DNA from: Persicaria tinctoria
Taxonomy: Eukaryota; Streptophyta; Magnoliopsida; Caryophyllales; Polygonaceae
DNA length: 64,000 nucleotides
Direction: 5' to 3'
Assembly: GCA_037127255.1 (NCBI GenBank)
Contig: JBANSL010000004.1
Coordinates: 50,851,702 to 50,915,701 of the forward strand
A program made the position numbers and the translations under genes. The notes under the pieces were generated by a model that had not been told where the DNA came from, ran no database searches, and was given only the letters and a program-made list of their open reading frames with translations. Below, in pieces: positions 24,701 through 35,377 of the stretch; position 1 is the first letter of the stretch; each line of letters opens with the position of its first letter.

Positions 24701-26528
24701 GTGAGGATTGTTGGCTTAGGTAAGACCGAGTGAGCTTTGAGATTTATGAGAGGCAATGTTGGTGGTTCTGATGAGCTTTTAGGGGATGCTTGTGATGCTG
24801 CGGGTGGTACGAGAAGTGTAATAGAGGGCTCGTGAATATTGAGGACACGGTGTTAGAGGGTACTTGGGTGTGAAGTTAGAGATAGGAGTTCGGTTCTTAG
24901 AGGTGGATGGTGTGGTAGTGATTGGCGGAAGGAAGCGTAAGATTTGAGCATCGAGATGAATTGGGATTTCTTTGGAGAATTTTTGTCTGAGTTGACGTTG
25001 TTGAGTCTAGAAGAGGATTAATCTTGGCTTGCGAGTGGGGATTGTATTTTATTTTGACTGGTATGACGTGATAATTTTCTTGGTTATGTGATTTATTTAT
25101 ATTTGCTGGCATGATGTTAGATAACAACTACGATGAATCTGATACAGAATGATATTACATGTTGTTATGCAATATTGAAATCTAGTTGGTAGTGACAAAT
25201 GTTATCATGATATATTGCTACTCTACTATGTTGTTTTAGGAGCATGTAGGGATGTGTTGTGATATGATATACGAGATAATGATGTGTTATTATGTGAAAG
25301 TGTGATGTTATGTTATGGGGTGAAAGCATGATGTTATATTATGTGGTAGTAAGCATGATGTTGTATTATATGTTTAGCAAGCATGCTTATGGATATGTTA
25401 CATCACGAATATGGCTTTCAAAATGAATATGAATTATATATATGAGATAATGATGTCTGATTACTAAATGATCGCTACATGATGTTGTGATGAGTTAAGA
25501 TGATGTTTGGTGAGTATGCTGACATTCGCTGATTGATATGCTGCTTGATCTCCCCTTTTTGCTGAATCTTAATGGCATGATTTTGTTGTGTTGATGTGTT
25601 GACAATGAGTTTTGTTTCGTTGACTCTATGACGAGGTGATACTTTTATGACTTCTGGTGTGACGCCGAGACGTTTATTATGATTTTGTTATGTGGTTGAG
25701 ATATGTATTATGACGCGTAGTAGGATGTAGAGATGTTGATGTGACCTTGTGGCACTGTGTTGGCATATGTTTGAGACTTGTCATATGATGTACTGATTGG
25801 AGATTGGTTGGTTATTTGGTTATGCATTTCTTATATCTTGTGAAGCTTGCTTGAATTGAGACTGATAGGTTGTTTTGATTCTGGAAACTAGGAAGAGAAT
25901 ATGGGATTAGCCCTTAGAGGTGGATGATTCCACCTCTGAACTTCTGAATTTGATTGATTATTATGCGGGAAACTGATTTGGTTTTGGAGGATCTTGGCGA
26001 AATTTTGATCGAAAAGATTTTACTTGTTTGGTGTAAAGTTGCTTGGTTAAACGTTTTATTTGAAGATTTTGAGCGGTTTGAAAAGGAATTACTTAGAATT
26101 TTAAAGAATAAATGTTACCGAGAGTTTCAACGATTTCGAAGCCAATCTTTTTCAATTGCGGAATCCCATTTAAAACTTTTCAAACCCGGGCAACTCTATG
26201 ATACTTCACGAAGTGGCTACAAGCATTTTATGAGGGCGTTTGTAGGGTGCTTGCTAAGACCTAGTGATGACATTATAGAACTTTCAGAGTTGTGGTACTT
26301 CCGAAAAGTCGAAGCGAGGATGTGATAGGGACGCTTATTGCATACTTGTCAAGGCCAATTGGAGGTGTCACGATCGTGACTAGGATGTTGTGAGAATCCC
26401 GGAAGACGCAACCGAGATGATTACAAGATCCTTGGACATGGTCCTCGGACTCATCAATTTCAAACTTCATCTTCTACTTTATTTTGGTTTTAGTCTCGGG
26501 GACGAGACTTGTTTTTAGAGGTGGATGA
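21742..26528 (+). mobile_element. LARD-like element internal region, non-coding
   Basis: Continues the LTR element after the CACTA insertion; its first 160 bases match 28361-28541. The remaining 4.6 kb is TG/AT-rich with stops in all frames. The longest frame (about 25954-26325, 123 residues, AFVGCLLRPSDDIIELSELW) matches no gag or pol motif that I know. It ends at a purine-rich tract before the LTR. Confidence 0.65.
26513..26528 (+). promoter_or_regulatory. Polypurine tract region
   Basis: Purine-rich tagaggtggatga directly before the LTR start at 26529, the expected plus-strand primer position. Confidence 0.6.
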
Positions 26529-27840
26529 TGTAAAGGCCCGGATTTTTAAATAATAAATTTCAACAAATAATATAAAATGGATTTAAGTCGGAAAAAAAAA
26601 AAAAAATTCGGATATTTTAAGGAAAACTCGTCTTTAAATTACTAAATCGAACTTGAAACTCTTAAAGCGAATTCCGGCCCAATTTTTAAATGTGAAGGAC
26701 ACTTCTATCGTTTTGCCTCAAGATTTGAAATAAACTTTGGGATGTCGATATCTTCATAATTTTGAAGCGTTATTTTAATAGAGTCGGATTTTGATTCGAG
26801 CGAACGGGTTTCAAGATATTTTATTCCGGATATTCAAACTTTACCTTCGGGACCACGATTTTGTCTTATTTCACCAATTCTTATCCAATTCCAACTTATC
26901 TCAAGGTTGTATAATTGTGGCAAAATTTTATCACCTTGTTCTCAAGATGTACACTCTCTTTTGGGCAAAATGCCAAACACCCTGCATCTCCCTTTGACCG
27001 ATCGACAACAAGCAACACATCCCATTACCCATTGTATTCACTCGCCCCTCTGATTTTCATAGAAGCAGCACTTCCCTTTCTTTTTGTATTCACCCAGTTC
27101 TGAATCTCTGATGGCTGCAGCAAGGCAAGACAAATCCCAGCTCCTCCTTCTTTCTTATTTCCTCCTCCCTCCGTTCCAATTCTGATCACAACCACCAGGG
27201 CTCCTCCTCCCTTCCGCTGCGCCGAACACCAGCAGCTGCTCTACCGTCAACGTCGGCCACCCACGAGGTTGCCGGAGCCTCCACGAATCCTCCCCTGTTC
27301 GAGGCCGCAGTGAAGCTGCACCACCAAGAGCCTCCTCCATTGAGCCAGCAGCTGCAATCCGAGCACGCAGGAGCACCCATGAGACTTCTACCTCGTCGTC
27401 GGAAACCAGGAGATGCTGGAGAAGCCGCCGCCGAGCCCAACGCCCTTCCACTCAATTCGTATCCAAAGGTCCACCTTTAACCCTCGTTCGAACGTCCTAG
27501 GCCAAGAACAAGCCTAATCGATCTCCGACGGTGCACGAATCGTTTCCGACGAGCGCTTCCGACGATGCTCAAAGAACCTCCGGCGCATCCTTCGGTGAGC
27601 CTCCTTCCTCCTTTATTGTTCCTTGGGTTGTGGGTCTTCCTGGGTAACGGTGTTTGGGAGAGCGGGAGTGGTCGAGGAGAGCGAGAAACCGCCGGAGTCT
27701 GGGTTTTCTTCTTCTTATTTCGTTCCGTCGTTTTGCAGAGAGAGAGAGAGAGAGAGAGCTCTATTCTGGGCATTTGGGAGAGACAGTGATATGTTCCCCT
27801 TTTCTTATTTTGGCTCTGGGCCTAATTCCGGGCTGTTACA
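26529..27840 (+). mobile_element. LTR, 1312 bp (shared by tandem element copies)
   Basis: Starts tgtaaaggcccgg and ends ccgggctgttaca, a TG...CA LTR with the short inverted repeat expected of Tekay/Del-like elements. The 3' half is GC-rich with a GA microsatellite at about 27738-27760, like a transcribed leader. It is followed by PBS-like tggaatcagagc at 27845, where one base differs from the canonical site. Confidence 0.75.
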
Positions 27841-28543
27841 AAGATGGAATCAGAGCTGAGGTTGTGCAATTCGGGTACGCAAGGGTCGAGTGTATGTTTT
27901 GTAAAACCGCCCATGAATTTCAAAGGATTTGAAAGGATTTTAAGAAGGGCAAAATGAACTTAAGATGCCTAACCGAAATTGGACTAAGTAATGAACTTGA
28001 CATGTAATAAAAGAGGAAAACCGACCAAATGGGGACGCGAGTGGGTAAAAAAGGCGCTAGACCACCCCTATTGGGTGTAGTTGGGAACGGTAGGCAAAAT
28101 ATTGGCTTGTTCTTTACAGATGGGTCTAGAAGTTTATAGGGAGATCATTACGATTGTCATTGACTAACTCTGTGCTAAGTGCTTGTTGTGGATATGATTG
28201 GTATGCCCTGACTATGAAATGTGTAATGAATGATCTGTGCAAACGGGATAGCGTGAGTACCTTTTTTCTTATGTGATCAAGCCCAGCTTTGGTGGAATAA
28301 CCCCTTCCATTATGTTAACCCTTGATGGTCTTATCGAGTCCTTATCTTGAATATCGGTCCCCTCCATGGGAAATCGGGTTGGTAAATACATTATCGTCGG
28401 GAATTGTTGTCGGATATGAGGGTTGTTTGAAAGGGTACTGGAAGATGACTCTTGATGAAATTCCGAGTTAGAAAGTAAGGTGTCATGGGGCTCCCTTTCT
28501 TCATCCTTATGATGATCACCAGTGTTTTCTTACCACAAAGAGT
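27841..28543 (+). mobile_element. Second, truncated internal copy (empty-site allele)
   Basis: Nearly identical to 8407-8929 joined to 21742-21922, without the CACTA element. Truncated at 28544 where a different LTR element begins. Confidence 0.9.
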
Positions 28544-29384
28544 TGTTTGATATCGAGAAACCAACAATGGATTCATAGCATAGATGCGAAGTCTAACTAG
28601 ATGCGCGGTCATAGAAAGAATCACAAATATAAACAATGTAGAACAAGATGATAAATAAACTCATGAATAATATAGAAATCAAGTCTCACAATCAACCAAC
28701 CAAGTCTTGAATCATAGCAAAACCACAAGAATTCTAGGCAAGCATAAAGAACCTTGAATCCCTAAACTTAAATCATCTCATCTATCTTAGAGTTAATGAA
28801 TTATTGGAGTGTTAGTTGATTGATTGAATGAATATGACTAATATAGGGCTTAAAGGCGTCGGCCAAAACCCTAGGAAAGATAGATAAGAGTTTCCATAAA
28901 GATATATTGGGCCACGTATCGCCAATCCGGAACTGACGAGGCGGCGGGCGCCGTGGAAAGGGCGTCGGCGCCGTCCCTATAGTGCTGATAGCTTCGGCAG
29001 ACTGAACTTGTAACACACTTTCTGGAGTCATTCTTTGTCTGATGGACGCGTATGAATATGCGTTGGAAAGATATTTCTAAGCACTACGATTCTCATGAAG
29101 ACTTCAGAAGCTAATTTTAACTTCTCAGAACCTTAAAGATGAGATTTCTCCATGTTCTCCATTTCCGTTCTTGTTTCTTCGCTGTTCTTAGTCCATTTTG
29201 CTACATTCTTTCTCCACCTTTCGAGGCTAAATCTTATGCCCTACAAATGAACACTAGAAACCGTAGATTCTTCACTTCGAATACCAATTGACCAAGAATA
29301 TGAATAAGTTTGTTAAACGCGCAATAAGAACACATAATGCACTTAAGACCACCTATAAATGACCATATAAAATATGCATTATCA
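28544..29384 (-). mobile_element. LTR copy, left
   Basis: Shares long stretches with 31822-32516 (for example from aactagatgcgcggtc to ctataaatgaccatat). Longer than the right copy because of an extra segment at about 29000-29110. Confidence 0.7.
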
Positions 29385-29391
29385 AACTCCC

Positions 29392-30804
29392 TGATAGCAT
29401 GCATTTAGGTAGGCATAATAGGTTGCATTTAGCTTAGTTAAGATGCATTTCATGGATGGATTAAGCATGATTTGCATATTAGTTCTCTATGTTGTCGGAG
29501 TCGGAATCTACACGCTTTTATTGATTATTTCAGGTAATGGTAGATCCGAGGAGAAGACATGAGTTGATAACGCATTTGATGAGAATGTCTAGTTGATCGA
29601 AGAAGCTTACATGAAGATCTCAAGAGGTCCTGAGAAGAAGAAGCGAACCTAAACGAAGAACAAGTCTGCAGAAGTTGTCGCCAGACATGCTGAACTTGTT
29701 TTGCACTTTCTAGAGGCCTCGGTTGTCCGATCGACTATTATGACCATGCGTTGGAAAGCTCTTTCAGGGACCTACAACTTTCATGTTGAGGTCGAGACCT
29801 AATTCGAGACGGAATTTTCGAGAAAACCCAATGCAGCGCCCGCCGCATAGTTTGCTGCGCCAGCCACCAGGGGCGGTATTCATGCTGGGCCCGCCGCTTA
29901 TATGCTGCGCCCGCCGCAGCTGCCGTCAGCGCGCAGCGTTTCGATTGAAAAACCCTAGATGTCTATTTTGTTTTGGGAGGCCGACTTTGATGTTTATTAG
30001 GCCGACTTTTATGTTATTTTTCATTACTTCCATTCTATTCCACATTCTATCAGACAATTAGAGAGAGAGCGATGTTCGCCATGGGCGACTAAACTCTCTT
30101 CGTTCTACTTGCAATTTGAAGCTTTATTTGGATTGATTGTGAGTTTCTGAATCTTGTTCCTTATTTCCTATATTGAATGTTTCGACTTCTTTGTGCTTGA
30201 TTGTTTATTGTTTTGTTCTATCTTGTCTGGCCAACTTGTTAGATCAATTCAATTGCTAGGGTTTTGTAGATTCCTGATTGTGAACCTTAACCCAAGTGGC
30301 AAACTTATCCCTTTAGGGCTGATTGAACTAATTGGATGGGTAGGAAGTTGGATGTGTTGTTAAATCCCTCTTTAGGGACTGCAAATACCTTGGCTAATCT
30401 CTGGACTTAAAGCTATCAATTGGGTTAAATCCTTCTTTAGGGACTGTTTGATTGATAAGGGTTTCTAGGACTGATTGGACTAGTAACTATATTAGGTCGG
30501 GACAAGGGCATTCATAGGAAAACTAAAGGACAAGAGGAAGTTACAATATCAATTCAACCAAATAAAGTGGATAGTTGTAGGTAGAGCGATCTTCTCTAAA
30601 TTGTTTTGCATCAATCTGTTTATAGTTTATTTTGCTTTCTTTCTATTTCAATCAATCAAAACCCCCCTTCTACTAATTGGTAAATACACATTGGTGAGAA
30701 ATACTTGATTCTTTGTGGGATCGACCTCTTACTTGCTTGCTATACTAGTTTGTAGGTTTGAGTTTTATTTTGATACGGTTTATGCGACTAAAAACCGCTC
30801 ATCA
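29392..30804 (+). mobile_element. Solo LTR, 1413 bp
   Basis: TG...CA-bounded (tgatagcatgc ... accgctcatca) with a perfect 5-bp duplication ctccc at 29387-29391 and 30805-30809. It sits in the polypurine tract of the surrounding element. The sequence from about 30100 to the end is the inverted homologue of 50066-50780, so another copy of the family is present in the window. Confidence 0.85.
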
Positions 30805-31821
30805 CTCCCCCACACTTAAGCTTTGCTAGTCCTCTAGCGATCTAGATTATCAAACTCCCCCACACTTCTTCATGTCTAAACAAAAATTTTATATAGCATA
30901 AAAAGTGCAATTTAAACATGAAAGAAGCAATCAAATTGGCATGGCTCCAACTCCCCCAAACTTAAGCATTTGCTTGTCCTCAAGCAATGAAGAACATAGC
31001 AATAACCAACCATCCCACAAACATATTCATCATGCATTCGCCGCATCAAAAGCGACATCTCAAATGTGTGCAAACATGAACAAGGTAGACAAACATCATA
31101 GCAACAAACAATCAGAACAACACCCCAACCTCCATACTTCGCAAACCATTCCAATACCAAAAACTCCAATACATAACAATAAGCTCTCATAACATAAGTA
31201 TCATCTCTCAAAATAAAATCAGACTCTCAAAACACTCAAAAGATGATAACTCGCAATACCAAACTTCCAACCAATCATATATCCAACTCTCATATGCAAT
31301 AAATAACAAGGCTCTTATTCTTTTCCTTTTTTTTTTCTCTTTTTCTATTTTTTCGAATGCCCCTTTTCCTTTTTTTTCTTTTTTTTTTATTTCGGCATTT
31401 TTATTCTTTTTTTTTCTTTTGAGCCAAAATACATGAAATACAATATGAGGAAAATAAGCACAAAACATTACATCTCTCTCAAAGCCTCTCAACATAAGCA
31501 CAAACCATAGGGAAACATGAATTCTCGGATGGGTCAGGCTTATCATAGGCTAGGAAACATGAATTTTGTGGAGCTTCAAAGAAAGAGGTTGAAGGCTTAA
31601 ATTGACTTCAAGCAAAAATATGATGTAGGGTAGATATGGATAAAATGTGGCTAAAAGGTGCCTCTATCACTTGAAACTTATAAGCAATGAACAATGTATA
31701 TAATAGGTCTAAAAAATAGATAACCATGTCAATACTATGAGGTAATTGCATAAGATGAGTAAATCACACAATAAAAGAAGAGAGAATATAGATGTGAGCT
31801 TAAATCACTAGGATAAATATT
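30805..31821 (-). mobile_element. Internal region of the small LTR element
   Basis: Contains purine-rich tracts and two occurrences of the 'acttaagc...cctcaagcaat' type motif (30805-30850, 30950-30990). A T-rich low-complexity tract lies at 31318-31420. It shares a segment (about 31095-31180) with 57090-57170. No ORF with recognisable retroelement motifs. Confidence 0.6.
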
Positions 31822-32516
31822 TGTTGGATTTCAATCATGCGAACTCTAACTAGATGCGCGGTCATAGAAAGAATCACAAATATAAACAATGAAGAATAAG
31901 ATGATAAATAAACTCATGAATAGTATAGAAATCAATTCTCACAATCAACCAACCAAGTCTTGAATCATAGCAAAACCACAAGAATTATACGCAAGCATAA
32001 CGAACCTTGAATCCCCAAACTTAAATCCTTTCATCTCTCTTAGAGTTAATGAATTATTGGAGTGTTAGTTGATTGATTGAATGCTAGAAATATGACTAAT
32101 ATAGGGCTCAAAGGCGTTGGCCAAAACCCTAGGAAAGATAGATAAGAGTTTCTATAAAGATAGATTGGGCCGTGTATCGCAAATCCAGAACTGACGAGGC
32201 GACGGGCACCGTGGAAAGGGCGGCGAGCGCCGTCCCTACAATGCTAATTCTAACTTCTCAAAACCTTAAATATGGATTTCTCCATATTCTCCATTTTCGC
32301 TCTTGTTTCTTAGCTCTTCTTAGTCCATTTTGCTCCATTCTTTCTCCATCTTCCGAGGTCGGATCTTATAACCTACAAATAAACACTAAAAATCGTAGAT
32401 TCCGCACTTTGAATACCAAATGACCAAGAATATGAATAAGCTTATTAAACACACAATAAGAACACCTAATGCACCTAAGACCACCTATAAATGACCATAT
32501 AAAATATGCATTATCA
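31822..32516 (-). mobile_element. LTR copy, right
   Basis: 695 bases homologous to 28544-29384; terminates in tatgcattatca (minus-strand start tgataatgcata). Confidence 0.7.
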
Positions 32517-32934
32517 CTTCTCAATAACGAAGGTTGCAATTGGGCCTTTTTTCCCAATTTTTTAAAAACTCCCCTCCTAACGTGGCATCATCATGGTCAT
32601 CTATTTTATATAGATCAAGGGTCCATATTTGTGCACAAAGTACACCCTAAGGGGTATGCACAACTGATCCATACTCTATATATATAGAGGTTGGGTCAGG
32701 TGGACTCATCCCTTATTGTGTTTTTTGTTAACAAATATAGACCATTGATTGATTAGAAATGGATGGGTGAGATTAATTAAGACTTTCCCTTTTTATTATA
32801 TAAAAAAAGTAGACTCCACCAATTTTATAGGCAACTTGCTAAAGCAAAGTGCGTGTGTTGCTTTTTTTTAAGTAACACTTTTTTTTGTAGGGATGATGAG
32901 ATTTTGTTTGCACTGTGTGTTCGATGAATAATAA
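32517..32934. other. Unassigned AT-rich sequence
   Basis: No gene. A 'tatatatagaggttgggtca' start near 32680 is reminiscent of plant MITE ends, but no partner was found. Confidence 0.4.
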
Positions 32935-33915
32935 CGAACAAATTATCGAATAATTCTAGATTATTAATGAATAATGACTTTTAATTTGCTGAATATTCGA
33001 TAAATTCATTAATAATTTTAAACAGTGTTTGAATTTCAAGAAACCAACATCTAATTACCCATCTATAAATGAATAATTCCTTATTATAAACAAATAGTGA
33101 CTTTGAACTTGCTGAATGGTCGATAAATTCATACACAATTTTAGATAAAGTTTGAATTTCAACAAACCGACATCTAATTGCCCCTATACATATGAATGAT
33201 TTCTAATTACCGCCCAGGCGGGAGGCCACCTAGGAATTTTTACGCCTAGGCGGGCCTCTAGGCGGATTTCCGCCTACACACTGTCTTGTCCCGCCTAGGC
33301 GCCGCCTAGACCCCGCCTAGACCCCGCCTAATCCCGCCTAGCCCGACGATTATTCAATTTTGGCTTCTAGACATGTAAATAGCCGACTTAGGGTTTTTTT
33401 ATCCCATAAGTCGGGATGTATTTGCTTTTGAGTCGAATCTATAGTTTTGGATTTTAGGAGGCTTAGAGTCGCTAGTCGGACACGTATATTTGCGTTTATT
33501 CACTTTAGTGTTAGTTAAGGACCACAAATTTGGGTTTATAAGTGATATTATAGATTATTATTGCATTATATGAATTATTGATATGTGTTATGTGTTAAAA
33601 TATAAAGAAACAATCATGTTTGTTCTAAGTCCGCCTAGGCGCCGCCTAGGCACCCGCCTAGCCGCCTAGGCGGCTACCCACCGCCTAGCGGCCGCCTAGC
33701 GCCTTTTAGAACATTGACAAATATTAGCTCTGAACTTGTCGAATAGTCGATATATTCATGAACTTGAATTTCAAGAAACCTACATCTAATTTCCCCCATA
33801 TATATGAACAATTCCGGATTATCAACAAATAATTACTCTGAATTTGCCGCTTATTCGATAAATTCATGAACAATTTGAAACAAAGTTTGAATTTCAAGAA
33901 ACCCACATCTAATTA
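32935..33915. repeat. About four 110-120 bp tandem units, split by an insertion
   Basis: Each unit includes gaacttgctgaat(a/g)..cgata, aattcat, and tgaatttcaagaaacc.acat, at about 32935, 33045, 33720 and 33830. The block is interrupted by the GCCTAGGC-rich insertion. Confidence 0.75.
33211..33718. mobile_element. GCCTAGGCG-rich insertion (hAT-like non-autonomous?)
   Basis: Both ends are packed with palindromic cgcctaggcg motifs (left 33211-33345, right 33630-33705), around a 280-base AT-rich centre. It interrupts a tandem repeat, so it is an insertion. Target duplication is not clear. Clustered palindromes at both ends resemble subterminal transposase sites. Confidence 0.55.
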
Positions 33916-34014
33916 TGATACGTTTGGGATACTCGATCCTTTGCCTTTGGGTGCAGGATCAAGAACCACGTCATATATTTCCCCGATCTTGCAATGCGCT
34001 TCCAATATCTCCTG
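33915..34014 (-). other. Exon-like flank split by the Sirevirus
   Basis: Joined across the target duplication to 43669 onward, the minus strand has an open stretch reading KQEILEAHCKIGEIYDVVLD and more. It may be a relict exon into which the Sirevirus inserted; I do not recognise it. Confidence 0.35.
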
Positions 34015-35024
34015 TGAAGGTTCGATAATATAAAAACAATGTAATAAGAAATACTCTAGAAGGGGGGTTGAATAGAGTATGCCTGTTTTTCGCAGAAAGT
34101 CTCAAGACTTTTGGAGCTGGAACCAAAACCTTTGAGATAAACCTGAATCACAAAGTTAAACAATTCGAACCGAGTGCGGAAATAAGGTAAAGCAAGTAAG
34201 TAAAGGACACGAGTAATTGTTTACGAGGTTCAGCACAACTGGCCTACGTCCCCGCCTAGGGTTCTTCCACAACCCTAGGATTCAAAGGCTTTATTGAATG
34301 CTTAGCTTATGATCCTAATAGCTCACCGAGAAGCCTCTCTCCTATACAATTGCAATCTAGTCAACTCACGTTCCCTTGGAGTCCTAGACCAATCTAGAAG
34401 AGCCCCACCTCTCTCAGCTATCTAGTACAATCCTCTAACTCTCGCAAATCAATAGCCTAGTGTAACTTCCCGAGTTATAAACTCTCGAGTAGCACTTGAA
34501 ATGAATATATCCTATAAGCTCACAGTGACTCTCAAAGGCTTTGAAATAAACAACAAACTATTTGAGCGCTTTGCAGAGAGACAGTTGGAAGACAGATCGC
34601 TTGAATGAATGAAGCTCGTGTGTAGCACTTGTCCTTCTGTCTTCTCCTTCCTTTCCTTTATATACTAGCATGGAGATAGCATGGAGCGTGTGGATCTTCA
34701 TCACCAGATCTCCAACGGCTCTTTTTGGAATCAGTTCGATCTTGTAATCTTCTATATAAGGATACTTTGAAACGCCATGATCTAATTTGAACTGATCTCT
34801 TCAACATGTAAGGAAGGATGTAATCTCGATTTATACTTCCTGAAATGGTTAGTCATTCATATATATATAATATAATGGAAGTATATAATAAGATAAAATA
34901 ATATACGAATAATAAGATAGGTTTTGTATTTCATCAACTGTTAATACTCCAAGGCATTTGACACAAACATCATGTCAAATCCTTTGGAACAACTATTCCG
35001 ATTTTCAAAGGGAGGGAGTTATCA
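34015..35024 (-). mobile_element. Sirevirus 3' LTR
   Basis: Paired with 42652-43663. Bounded internally by the polypurine tract aagggggagat (35025-35036, minus sense). Confidence 0.92.
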
Positions 35025-35037
35025 ATCTCCCCCTTGA
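35025..35037 (-). promoter_or_regulatory. Sirevirus polypurine tract
   Basis: Minus-strand tcaagggggagat abuts the LTR start; an extra, similar tract (ggagggag) lies within the LTR end. Confidence 0.85.
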
Positions 35038-35377
35038 TGAAAGACAAAACCTGTGCATCCCTGCAACTTAGTCAAACAGATATATCATAATCAAAATCAG
35101 ACTAAGTACCTGCAAGGGTTAGACAAATGTTGGATCAAATTTTTAAAACATGCAAAAACTATCCAACGGAAAACCATAAATCAAAAAGCAAGGTCTTCCA
35201 AGACCTTTAATCAGAGGTTTTCAAGGTCTAACGATCATCTCCCCCTTTTTGTCTTTCAACAAAGGGCGGAGGTAAAACAGTCACCAAAAGTTACCAAATG
35301 TTTTGAAAACGTTTCCAAAAACCAGCAAAGTAACAAGTTCCAGGGGTGGGATAGGGTGGGATTAGGTTTAGGCTTGG

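Larger units (their letters stand above)
8407..28543 (+). mobile_element. Tandem LARD-like non-autonomous LTR element
   Basis: Order on the plus strand: LTR end (8406), PBS (8411), internal part 1 (8407-8929), nested CACTA (8930-21741), internal part 2 (21742-26528), polypurine stretch, LTR (26529-27840), degenerate PBS (27845) and a second internal copy (27841-28543), which is cut off at 28544. The LTR start tgtaaaggcccgg and the gacgag...gaggtggatga polypurine context resemble Tekay/Del-type Ty3 chromoviruses. No gag or pol remains in about 5.3 kb of internal DNA, so it is a large derivative needing proteins from elsewhere. The LTR-internal-LTR-internal order suggests unequal recombination between LTRs. 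Confidence 0.7.
28544..32516 (-). mobile_element. Small non-autonomous LTR element, interrupted by a solo LTR
   Basis: Two direct copies of an LTR (28544-29384 and 31822-32516) flank about 1 kb of internal DNA, itself split by a solo LTR. The outer boundary reads tgataatgcatatttt on the minus strand, next to a gtgtgggggagtt polypurine tract. The internal part carries the cttgaggacaagcaaatgc motif shared by the Tat-like elements further right. No PBS is visible at 31821, and flanks do not show a clean 5-bp duplication, so the inner boundaries are approximate and an internal deletion is likely. Confidence 0.6.
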
